NCBI GenBank assembly: GCA_001896555.1
Contig: MPOS01000053.1
Span: forward strand, 1 to 64,000
DNA length: 64,000 bases
Reading direction: 5' to 3'
From: Candidatus Phosphitivorax anaerolimi
GTDB taxonomy: Bacteria; Desulfobacterota; Desulfomonilia; UBA1062
Both the position numbers and the translations under genes were made by a program. Of the stretch, positions 27,967-35,243 are shown piece by piece; the stretch's first letter is position 1; the number at the start of each line of letters is the position of its first letter. Under the pieces are notes generated by a model. It had not been told where the DNA came from and made no database searches. It saw only the letters and a program-made list of their open reading frames with translations.

Positions 27967-29136
27967 ATGGACATACTGAACGAATTCATCGAGGTCGCCG
28001 CCGATCCAGGCGCATATGCCCGGAGGATCAGGGCGTCGGGACGGTCCGTGATCGGGTACTACTGTTCCTACGCGCCCGAGGAGATCATCCACGCAGCCGG
28101 GCTGCATCCCATACGGCTCTTCGGCACCGGGGGCGACTCCGGGATCGCTGACAGGCACCTGCAGGCCTATTGCTGCTCGCTCGTGCGCGGAGCGCTCGCC
28201 GAGTCGTTGACAGGCAGGCTCGACTATCTCGACGGCACCGTCTTTCCCCACACCTGCGATTCCATCCAGCGGCTCTCCGATATCTGGCGTCTCAATACCA
28301 GCCACGGCTTCTTTGCCGACGTGGTGCTCCCGGTCAAGCTCACAGGCGAGAACGCAAGGAAGTATCTGATCGACGTGCTGCAGAGGTTCAAAAGAGATCT
28401 GGAATCTTACTTCGACCTTGTAATCACCGAAGAGAGCATGAGATCGTCCATCAGGACCTTTAATACCATCCGTTCTTACTTAAGCGAGATCTACGAGCTC
28501 AAGTCCCGCAATCCAGGAATCATTTCCGGGCAAGAGCTCTTCTCGATCGTCAGGACGTCCATGGTCATGGACAGGGATGTGCTCAGAGACAAGCTTCAGA
28601 CCCTTCTGCAGGAGCTTCGGGAGAGTGTGCCCGGCCGCGAGGGCAGGGGCAGACGGCTCATGCTGGTGGGCAACGCATGCAACCACCCTGACATCTACGA
28701 ACTCATCGAGCGTTCGGGAGGGCAGGTGGTCTGGGACGACCTGTGCACCGGCACCCGCTGGTTCTCAGGGGCGATCCGGGAAGAGGGCGATCCCATCGCC
28801 GCGATTGCAGATCGCCTCTTCGAGCGGCAGGTCTGCCCGTCAAAGCACAAATCGCCTACGGCAAGGGGAGAGCTCCTCGCCTCACAGGCCCGAAAGCACG
28901 GGGTGGAAGGCGTGATCTTCCTCTATCTCAAGTTCTGCGATCCCCACAGCTTCGATTACCCATACCTGAAAGAATGTTTCAAAGACATGGGAATCCCCTC
29001 CATGCTGCTGGAGATCGAAGACAGTCTTCCCCCTGAAGGGCAGATCCTCACCCGGATCGAGACCTTTACCCAAATGCTCGGGCCTAAAACCGGTGCCGTG
29101 CACGCCGAAACCTCACAGACCGGAAGAGAGGGATAA
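27967..29136 (+). CDS. 2-hydroxyacyl-CoA dehydratase subunit (HgdB/BcrC/FldC-like)
   Basis: 389 residues of the 2-hydroxyacyl-CoA dehydratase D-component family (also containing benzoyl-CoA reductase BcrB/BcrC). Cysteines expected to ligate the [4Fe-4S] cluster occur in GYYCSYAPEEIIHAAGL (about residue 36), YCCSLVRGAL (about 73) and PHTCDSIQRL (about 98). The enzyme removes water from (R)-2-hydroxyacyl-CoA to give 2-enoyl-CoA by a ketyl-radical route, after one electron from the activator. Excellent GGAGGA site. It is followed three bases later by the partner subunit, then an SDR and a single activator gene, which favours dehydratase over benzoyl-CoA reductase (normally two activator subunits). 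Confidence 0.87.
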   Translation: MDILNEFIEVAADPGAYARRIRASGRSVIGYYCSYAPEEIIHAAGLHPIRLFGTGGDSGIADRHLQAYCCSLVRGALAESLTGRLDYLDGTVFPHTCDSIQRLSDIWRLNTSHGFFADVVLPVKLTGENARKYLIDVLQRFKRDLESYFDLVITEESMRSSIRTFNTIRSYLSEIYELKSRNPGIISGQELFSIVRTSMVMDRDVLRDKLQTLLQELRESVPGREGRGRRLMLVGNACNHPDIYELIERSGGQVVWDDLCTGTRWFSGAIREEGDPIAAIADRLFERQVCPSKHKSPTARGELLASQARKHGVEGVIFLYLKFCDPHSFDYPYLKECFKDMGIPSMLLEIEDSLPPEGQILTRIETFTQMLGPKTGAVHAETSQTGREG

Positions 29137-29139
29137 GCC

Positions 29140-30390
29140 ATGTCGCAAACAGATGCCGAAAAAAAGAGAAAATTCAGGTCGGCCAAGAGGATGCGCGAGA
29201 TCATGACCGAGTATTACATCGAGGCCAAGACCGCGGACCAGACCGGGAAAAAGGTGGCGTGGATCACGAGTGGTGGTCCGGTCGAGCCGCTCATCGTCAT
29301 GGACGTCATCCCGGTGTACCCGGAAAACTACGGGGCCATGATCGGCGCGTCCCACATGGGGGGCGACCTCTGCGCCAAGGCCGAGGCCCTGGGATACAGC
29401 ACCGACCTGTGCTCCTATGCCCGGGCCGACATCGCGTGCGCTCTGGAGAACGGCGGCCCGATCGGCGGCCTGCCGAAGCCCGACATGCTCATATGCTGCA
29501 ACAACATATGCGGCACGGTCATGAAGTGGTATGAGGTCCAGGCCAGGCTCTTCAATGTCCCGCTCTTCATCTTCGACACCCCGTTCTGCCACGTGGACTT
29601 TGCCGATGAGGCCAGGCGCTATGTCCGGGCTCAGATCGACGAGTACATCAGTTTTCTCGAAGGCGTGTGCAAAAAGAAGTTCGATTTCGACCGGAGCATG
29701 GAGGTGGGCAGGCTCTCATTGAAGGGCCAGCAGCTCTGGCAGGAGGTCCTGGACGCGGCGGCTCACCGGCCGTCTCCCATGACCGCGTTCGATGCGTTCT
29801 TCTTCCTCGCGCTCATCGTAACCCTGCGCGGCACCGACAAGGTGGTGAACTTCTACACCGAGCTCCTCGAAGAAATGAAGGAGCGGGTGAGCCAGGGCAT
29901 CAGCGCCGTAGAGAACGAGCGATACCGTCTTTTGTGGGACAACCTGCCGGTGTGGTACCGGCTGAAGTGGCTCTCCGACACCTTCGCGTCCCACGGGGCC
30001 TGTCTGGTGGCCGACACCTACACCACGGCCTGGTGCGGCTCCATGAAATACATCGACGAGAACGACTTCATCGATTCCATGGCCGAGGCCTACACCCGGA
30101 TCTATCTCAACATCGGGGTGGACGAGATGGCCAAGACCATCTTCGAGATGATCGACAAGTACGAGGTCGACGGCCTGGTCATGCACTCGAACCGGAGCTG
30201 CAAGCCCTACTCGTTCGGCCAGTACGACCTCATGCGCATGGTCCAGGAGAAAAAGGGCATACCCTGCATGATGCTCGAATCCCATATGGTGGACGAGCGC
30301 AGCTTCTCCGAGAGCCAGGCCTTGACCCGGATCGACGCCTTCATGGAGGTGATCAGGAAGCGGGGGCCGGGAGCGGGAACGGCACGGTAG
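29140..30390 (+). CDS. 2-hydroxyacyl-CoA dehydratase subunit (HgdA/BcrB/FldB-like)
   Basis: 416 residues, the second subunit of the heterodimeric dehydratase/reductase component. Conserved family segments are WITSGGPVEPLIVMDVIPVYPEN (residues about 40-62), GYSTDLCSYARADI, LICCNNICGTVMKWYEV and the later VDGLVMHSNRSCKP. The several cysteines (LCSYAR, CCNNIC, RSCK) are candidates for cluster ligands. It begins three bases after the partner gene stops, consistent with stoichiometric translation. Together with its partner it should bind the CoA thioester. BcrB-like benzoyl-CoA reduction is an alternative but less likely, because only one activator gene follows and no benzoate genes are nearby. 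Confidence 0.87.
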   Translation: MSQTDAEKKRKFRSAKRMREIMTEYYIEAKTADQTGKKVAWITSGGPVEPLIVMDVIPVYPENYGAMIGASHMGGDLCAKAEALGYSTDLCSYARADIACALENGGPIGGLPKPDMLICCNNICGTVMKWYEVQARLFNVPLFIFDTPFCHVDFADEARRYVRAQIDEYISFLEGVCKKKFDFDRSMEVGRLSLKGQQLWQEVLDAAAHRPSPMTAFDAFFFLALIVTLRGTDKVVNFYTELLEEMKERVSQGISAVENERYRLLWDNLPVWYRLKWLSDTFASHGACLVADTYTTAWCGSMKYIDENDFIDSMAEAYTRIYLNIGVDEMAKTIFEMIDKYEVDGLVMHSNRSCKPYSFGQYDLMRMVQEKKGIPCMMLESHMVDERSFSESQALTRIDAFMEVIRKRGPGAGTAR

Positions 30391-30413
30391 AATCAGAAGG
30401 AGGAATGAAATAC

Positions 30414-31175
30414 ATGGGTGAAATGCGCTACGATCTGAAGGACAAGGTGGCCGTGGTAACCGGCGGGAGCAGGGGCATCGGCCTCGAGATCGCCCGGGCG
30501 CTGCTCGAGCAGGGCGCGCGGGTGGTGATCTGCGGAAGGAAGCAGGAGAACCTCGATGCCGCGAAGGGACTCCTGCCCGGCGGAGATCTCATGACCGTGC
30601 AGGCCCACGTGGCCCGGGAGGCGGATGTCGAGCGTCTCTTCGCCGCGGTCAAAGAGCGGCACTCCCGGCTGGACGTGCTCGTGAACAATGTGGGCATGAA
30701 CCTGATCACCCCCGGGATCGCCGACACCGATCTGAACCTGTGGCAGAAGATCGTGGATACCAATCTCAATGGCACCTATCTGTGCTCGCGTGCTGCAGCG
30801 CGCATCATGCGCGAACAGAAAGCGGGCAAGATCGTGAACGTGTCATCCATCGCAGGCAGAAAGGCCTCGCCCGGCATGGGGGTATACGGCATCGCCAAGG
30901 CAGGGGTGGAGATGCTCACCAAGGTTCTGGCAAGCGAGCTCGCCGGTTTCAACATCCAGGTCAACGCTGTGGCCCCCGGCATGGTGAGGACCGATTTCAG
31001 CAAACCCTTCTGGTCGGATGAGGGCATCTACCGGGAGATTGTCAAGGCCGTTCCCCTGGGCAGGATCGCCGAGCCCGTGGATGTGGTCCATCCTGTGCTC
31101 TTCCTCGCCTCGCCGGGATCTTCCTTCATCACAGGCCAGACCATCGTGGTTGACGGCGGGGCGAGCGCGGTCTGA
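30414..31175 (+). CDS. Short-chain dehydrogenase/reductase (SDR), 3-oxoacyl reductase-like
   Basis: 253 residues from the ATG 9 bases after GGAGGA (an ATG at 30405 is too close to that site; the open frame further upstream lies in the dehydratase gene). Motifs of classical SDRs: TGGSRGIG cofactor loop near residue 15, NNVG, catalytic Ser in VNVSSIAG, and YGIAK (Tyr-x3-Lys). It ends with the common TGQTIVVDGGAS. The typical reaction is NAD(P)-linked oxidation/reduction of a hydroxyacyl or keto substrate. As third gene of the dehydratase operon it may act on the hydroxy/oxo acid or on a downstream 3-hydroxyacyl-CoA. Confidence 0.86.
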   Translation: MGEMRYDLKDKVAVVTGGSRGIGLEIARALLEQGARVVICGRKQENLDAAKGLLPGGDLMTVQAHVAREADVERLFAAVKERHSRLDVLVNNVGMNLITPGIADTDLNLWQKIVDTNLNGTYLCSRAAARIMREQKAGKIVNVSSIAGRKASPGMGVYGIAKAGVEMLTKVLASELAGFNIQVNAVAPGMVRTDFSKPFWSDEGIYREIVKAVPLGRIAEPVDVVHPVLFLASPGSSFITGQTIVVDGGASAV

Positions 31176-31313
31176 AGCCGGATAGAACAATTCACCGGAA
31201 GAGATGGAGCCTGTTTTTAAGAGCTGAGATCCTTTTAAAATGGGCACTCTAAACAGGAATCAACCGGCAAAGGCTTAAAAAAACCGTCATTGAATGGAAA
31301 GGTAAGGGCGATT

Positions 31314-32084
31314 TTGAAGACCGCGGGAATAGACATTGGCTCGATCACGACAAAGGCGGCAATACTGGAAGACGGCGTCATTCTGGGAACCAGGGTGGGC
31401 TTTACCGGCTACAATGCCGGCTTGGCCGGCAGAAAGATATTCGATGATCTCACCCGGGAGCTCGGGCTCAAGGCCTCGTCGATCGACAGAATCGTCTCGA
31501 CAGGCTACGGCAGAAACAGCGTGGAGTTCGCCCACAAATCAATGACCGAAATCATCTGCCACGGCGCCGGCGCACACTTTCTCGACGCTAACGTCCGCAC
31601 CGTTGTGGATGTGGGCGGGCAGGACAGCAAGGCCCTGATCATCGATGCAACAGGCAAGGTCACTGACTTCGTGATGAACGACAAGTGCGCGGCGGGCACC
31701 GGAAGGTTTCTCGAGGTCATGGCCCGGGCCCTGGAGGTGAATCTGGACGAATTCGGCGAGCTCTCCCTCCAGTCTGGGAACCCGGCGAAGATCAGCAGCA
31801 TCTGCACGGTCTTTGCCGAGTCCGAGGTCATCTCGCTCATCTCAAGGGGCGAGCAGCGCGAGAACATCATTGCGGGCATCCACGACTCGGTTGCCTCGCG
31901 TGTGTATGCCATGGCGCAGAGGCTTGCCGTGGACACCCCTATCATGATGACCGGCGGCGTGGCCAGGAACATCGGCGTAGTCAGGGCGCTAGAAAAACGC
32001 TTCGGCTCGCCCGTCAAGGTCACCGAATACGCCCAGACCAACGGCGCGATCGGAGCGGCAGTGCTGGCGTGCAGCCTGGCATAA
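31314..32084 (+). CDS. 2-hydroxyacyl-CoA dehydratase activator ATPase (HgdC/HadI/FldI-like)
   Basis: 256 residues from TTG, giving the family-typical N-terminus MKTAGIDIGSITTK; a TTG eight codons upstream (31290) is also possible. It is an ASKHA-fold ATPase of the BadF/BcrA/HgdC family: phosphate loop GIDIGSITTKAAIL, VVDVGGQDSK, MTGGVARN, and two conserved cysteines in NDKCAAGTGRF and SSICTVFAES, which in the family hold one [4Fe-4S] cluster between two subunits. It pushes one low-potential electron into the dehydratase with ATP hydrolysis. It is a single gene (homodimer type). It is the last gene of the operon; about 140 bases separate it from the SDR. Confidence 0.92.
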   Translation: MKTAGIDIGSITTKAAILEDGVILGTRVGFTGYNAGLAGRKIFDDLTRELGLKASSIDRIVSTGYGRNSVEFAHKSMTEIICHGAGAHFLDANVRTVVDVGGQDSKALIIDATGKVTDFVMNDKCAAGTGRFLEVMARALEVNLDEFGELSLQSGNPAKISSICTVFAESEVISLISRGEQRENIIAGIHDSVASRVYAMAQRLAVDTPIMMTGGVARNIGVVRALEKRFGSPVKVTEYAQTNGAIGAAVLACSLA

Positions 32085-32341
32085 GGGGGTCATGTCTGGG
32101 TCCGGTCGTCTCAGGTCCCGGCGCAGTTGATTACCGCACCGTTGTGAGCTTGAGCTCTCTGACCATATCGAAGAAAAACTTCAGGTCGTATGGGCAGGAG
32201 GGCATGGACCTGGTGAGCGGGATGATCAGGTCGGCATCGAGGATCATGGTGATTACCGGGCATGTTGTCCCGCCAATCGGGCCGGTTCGTCTGACATGAC
32301 GACCTCGCCGGTGCACCCCTTGCCGGATGCCACTGCCAGGA

Positions 32342-32872
32342 TCATAACCTGTCTTTCTCAGGGCAGTCTCCGGGAAGGTAGCCGCGCAAACCCCGTCTCT
32401 GCGCCTCGTTTTCGTCTACCTCGTCATGCCAGCCGCACCTCGTCTCCCTGATGCAGTCGAACCGCGACACATAGGGCTTGATATCGAGCAGAGGGGTGCC
32501 GTCGAGAACATCCACGCAGTCCAGGTGGAGCACCGGCCCCTCCCGGGAAAGGAGCTTCACGATACTCAGGCCGATGGGATTCGGCCGGTTGGGTGCCCTG
32601 GTGGAGAACAGGCCTCTGAGCTTGTCTTGGAGGAAGGGCTTGACCATCATTTGCGCAGGACCTGCCCGGTGAAAGTGATAGATCAGTATGATATGCGAGA
32701 ATCCATCCAGATCGCTCAATCCCTCGCAGTATTGCTCGAATATCTCGGCAGTACCCCTGCATCCGTAGGAATACACGGGCTGGATCGGCGTCTGCTCGGG
32801 GCTGACATGGATGCTCCGGATAACGCCGATGGGCGTATACGATATGCTCTGCTTCGGATCGGTCATGCTCAT
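32342..32872 (-). CDS. trmO: TrmO-like tRNA (t6A37) N6-methyltransferase
   Basis: 176 residues, the length of the YaeB/TsaA domain alone. Family signatures are YTPIGVIRSIH at the N-terminus, DLDGFSHIILIYHFH, STRAPNRPNPIGLS (strongly conserved) and DVLDGTPLLDIKPY. TrmO methylates N6-threonylcarbamoyladenosine at position 37 of some tRNAs using S-adenosylmethionine. Some archaeal and bacterial relatives have unknown roles, so the exact target is inferred. Its ATG overlaps the stop of a very short upstream frame (32869-32940) in an ATGA arrangement, suggesting translational coupling. It is convergent with the activator gene. The 257-base gap to that gene holds no convincing gene. Confidence 0.85.
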   Translation of the reverse strand: MSMTDPKQSISYTPIGVIRSIHVSPEQTPIQPVYSYGCRGTAEIFEQYCEGLSDLDGFSHIILIYHFHRAGPAQMMVKPFLQDKLRGLFSTRAPNRPNPIGLSIVKLLSREGPVLHLDCVDVLDGTPLLDIKPYVSRFDCIRETRCGWHDEVDENEAQRRGLRGYLPGDCPEKDRL

Positions 32873-32940
32873 ACCCAGTGCCCTTCGACATCGAACGGGG
32901 CATTCAGCATGTTGCCCAATGTCGAAAACATCACCTTCAT
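32869..32940 (-). CDS. Short 23-codon ORF coupled to trmO, resembling the start of a NifX/NifB-type protein
   Basis: Twenty-three codons with a strong GAGGAGAAGG ribosome site and a stop overlapping the trmO start. The first 17 residues (MKVMFSTLGNMLNAPFD) resemble the N-terminus of NifX/dinitrogenase iron-molybdenum cofactor family proteins, which usually read like M-K-I-A-x-S-x-x-G-x-x-L-D-A-x-x-D. The following residues do not continue that family. It may be a remnant of such a gene now acting as a translational lead-in for trmO, or a chance frame. The region 32941-33219 upstream of it holds no gene I can support. Confidence 0.35.
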   Translation of the reverse strand: MKVMFSTLGNMLNAPFDVEGHWV

Positions 32941-33219
32941 TTCCTTCTCCTCTCGCTTCTCTGCATTTCCTTCCAACACAATCGATGGTAAGGGCCTTGA
33001 TGACGAATCTTACAATCCTGCTTCAAACCTCAAGATTGGAATATCACTTCCTCCCCATCCTTGAGAAGCGAATCGAAAAAGGATTTTATGGTTGCCGGTT
33101 ATACAGCGTCAGTGCGGCCCTCCGCTACAGGTCTTTCAAAGCGGTATTGACGCAATCTCCCTGACCCGGCTGTACGGGCGAGAAAGACCGCGCAGTAATA
33201 GTGTGAGTTCAGCCCCCCT

Positions 33220-35037
33220 TTAGTCCTTCGGGTACATGGCTTCTATGTATTGGGCATATTTCTGTGAAATGACCCTCCGCTTGACCTTGAGCGTCGGGGT
33301 GAGCTCGCCGGTTTCCTGGCTCCAAAGCGTATCGAGCAGGGTGAACTTCCTGATCTGTTCCACCCGTGCGAAATCCTTCATATTCTCTTCGATCTCCTTT
33401 TCGAAGAGCGCGACGACCTGGTCGTTGGAAAGGAGCTCTCTGCGGCTGCCATAGGAAATTCCCCGTTCCGAAGCCCATTTTTCGAGGTTTTCAAACGAGG
33501 GCACGATCAGCGCGGAGAGGTATTTGCGATTGTCGCCGATCACCGCCACCTGCTCGATATAGGGAGAGGCCATCAGAGAGTTCTCGATGTTCTGGGGCGA
33601 TATGTTCTTGCCGCCCGAGGTGACGATGATGTCCTTGATCCGCCCCGTGATCTTCAGATACCCGTCCCCATCGATCTCGCCGATGTCGCCGGTGCGGAAG
33701 AATCCGTCCTTGGTGAAGACCTCTTTGGTGGCCTCTTCGTTCTTGTAGTAGCCCATCATCACCTGAGGCCCCTTGATGAGGATCTCCCCGCCCTCGCCGA
33801 TCTTGCAGATCGTGTCCTTGACCGCAGGACCAACAGTACCCGGCTTGATCTGCTTGGGCCTGTTGCCGTGGGTCACCGGTGTAGTTTCGGTGAGGCCGAA
33901 CCCTTCCAGCACCCGGATGCCCATGCCTAAGAAAAACTCGGCATCGGACACCGAGAGCGGTCCACCGCCTGAAATAGCGCCATGAAGGCGGTCCATGCCC
34001 AGTGCTGCCTTGAGCTTCGAGAAGATGATCTTGTCTGCGAGACGGTATTTGAACGCAAAGAACCCTTTCCTGGGACGGTTGTTGCAGATGTAGGGAAGGT
34101 TGGCCGCGGCTATGCCCATGGCCCAGTTGAACAGGGCCTTCTTGATCGGCGGAGCGCTGCTCACCTTGGCGAGGATTCCGTTGTGTACCCGCTCGTATAT
34201 CCTCGGCACGCTCACAATAAAGGTGGGGCGTATCTCCTGGAAGTTTTCGAGCAGCTTGGTGATATCCTCGGCAAATGCAACCTTGTGCCCCAGATAGATT
34301 GGGGCATAGTAACCTACGGTCCGCTCCAGGGAGTGCGCCAGGGGCAGGAAGGAAAGGAACACATGGTCGCCGGCGAGGAATTCGGGATCAACGGCATGGA
34401 GCTGGTTGACGTTTGAGACAAAGTTCTTGTGAGAGAGCATGACGCCCTTGGGGTTCCCGGTGGTGCCCGAGGTGTAGATGATGGTTGCAAGGTCGTTGAT
34501 ATCGATGGGCCTGAGCCTCTCGTCGAATTCGTTCTGGTGCTTGCTCCTGTATGCTTTGCCTTCTTCCATGGCAGTGGTCAGGTCGATGACCCCTTCACCC
34601 GCACCGGAGAGATCATCGAAGATGATCACCTGCTGTATCTTGGGAAGCTGGCTCTTCACAGCGAGGATCTTGTCAAGGTGCTCGCGCGTCCCGACAAAGC
34701 ACATGATGGAATCCGAGTTGTCGAGGATGTAGCGGCATTCCTGGGCCGAGTTGGTGGCATAGATGGGTACGTTGACCGCCCCGATGGAGAGGATCGCAAG
34801 ATCCGCCACCCACCATTCGTACCGGTTTGGCGAAAACAATGCGATTTTCTCTCCAGGCTTCACCCCTTTGGACAGGAGAAAGTTTCCGAGATTTCTCACC
34901 TTTTCGTTCATCTGGTTCCAGGACAGGTCCTCCCAGACGCCCTGCTTGTTTTTGAAGGATACGAGCGCCTTGTCCCCGTGCTCCTCCACCCGGTTCTGAA
35001 AGATCGCCCCCATGGAAGTTTCCTTGAACATGGCCAT
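33220..35037 (-). CDS. Long-chain acyl-CoA synthetase (AMP-forming), copy 1
   Basis: 605 residues from the ATG 6 bases after GTAAGGAGG (the frame is open 24 codons further but without such a site). ANL-superfamily motifs: P-loop YTSGTTGNPKGVMLSH (about residue 195), GFGLTETTPV, the FFRTGDIGEIDGDGY hinge block and ITGRIKDIIVTSGGKNISP. This matches FadD15/long-chain-type synthetases that activate fatty acids to acyl-CoA using ATP. It is a close paralogue of the next upstream gene (35244-37064). Tandem placement suggests duplication followed by divergence in chain length or partner. It would feed the beta-oxidation genes at 15-19 kb and 62 kb. Confidence 0.9.
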   Translation of the reverse strand: MAMFKETSMGAIFQNRVEEHGDKALVSFKNKQGVWEDLSWNQMNEKVRNLGNFLLSKGVKPGEKIALFSPNRYEWWVADLAILSIGAVNVPIYATNSAQECRYILDNSDSIMCFVGTREHLDKILAVKSQLPKIQQVIIFDDLSGAGEGVIDLTTAMEEGKAYRSKHQNEFDERLRPIDINDLATIIYTSGTTGNPKGVMLSHKNFVSNVNQLHAVDPEFLAGDHVFLSFLPLAHSLERTVGYYAPIYLGHKVAFAEDITKLLENFQEIRPTFIVSVPRIYERVHNGILAKVSSAPPIKKALFNWAMGIAAANLPYICNNRPRKGFFAFKYRLADKIIFSKLKAALGMDRLHGAISGGGPLSVSDAEFFLGMGIRVLEGFGLTETTPVTHGNRPKQIKPGTVGPAVKDTICKIGEGGEILIKGPQVMMGYYKNEEATKEVFTKDGFFRTGDIGEIDGDGYLKITGRIKDIIVTSGGKNISPQNIENSLMASPYIEQVAVIGDNRKYLSALIVPSFENLEKWASERGISYGSRRELLSNDQVVALFEKEIEENMKDFARVEQIRKFTLLDTLWSQETGELTPTLKVKRRVISQKYAQYIEAMYPKD

Positions 35038-35197
35038 AGTTACCTCCTTACAAAATATATGAGACCGACAGCATTCAATAATAATAAATTGCTGATCAGG
35101 GTGAATCAAGATGCCGGTCTATGTTTATCTTTGAGATTACACTATGAGATTGAAGAAGTCTGAGGGTGCTGAAATAATCCGGGATGAATGAACAACA

Positions 35198-35225
35198 CCG
35201 GGAGAAGGCCGTGACCTTCTCCCGG
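35198..35225 (-). terminator. Stem-loop between the two acyl-CoA synthetase genes
   Basis: A perfect 11-bp stem (CCGGGAGAAGG with CCTTCTCCCGG) and 6-base loop lies 19 bases beyond the stop of the upstream synthetase copy. The U-tract on the minus strand is poor (U-rich but interrupted), so termination may be partial and allow some read-through into the second copy. Confidence 0.6.
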
Positions 35226-35243
35226 TTCTTTACGCGGGAAATT

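Noticed and set aside
27967-30390. Benzoyl-CoA reductase BcrB/BcrC as the identity of the dehydratase subunits
   Set aside because: Only one activator gene (homodimer type) follows and there are no benzoate-pathway genes; the 2-hydroxyacyl-CoA dehydratase assignment is more economical.
29667-30413. Upstream extension of the SDR frame
   Set aside because: It lies within the dehydratase gene in another frame; the ATG at 30414 has the correct ribosome-site spacing.
32131-32316. 61-codon frame on the minus strand beyond trmO
   Set aside because: A GTG start without clear ribosome site and no recognisable family; it may be a gene remnant but cannot be supported.
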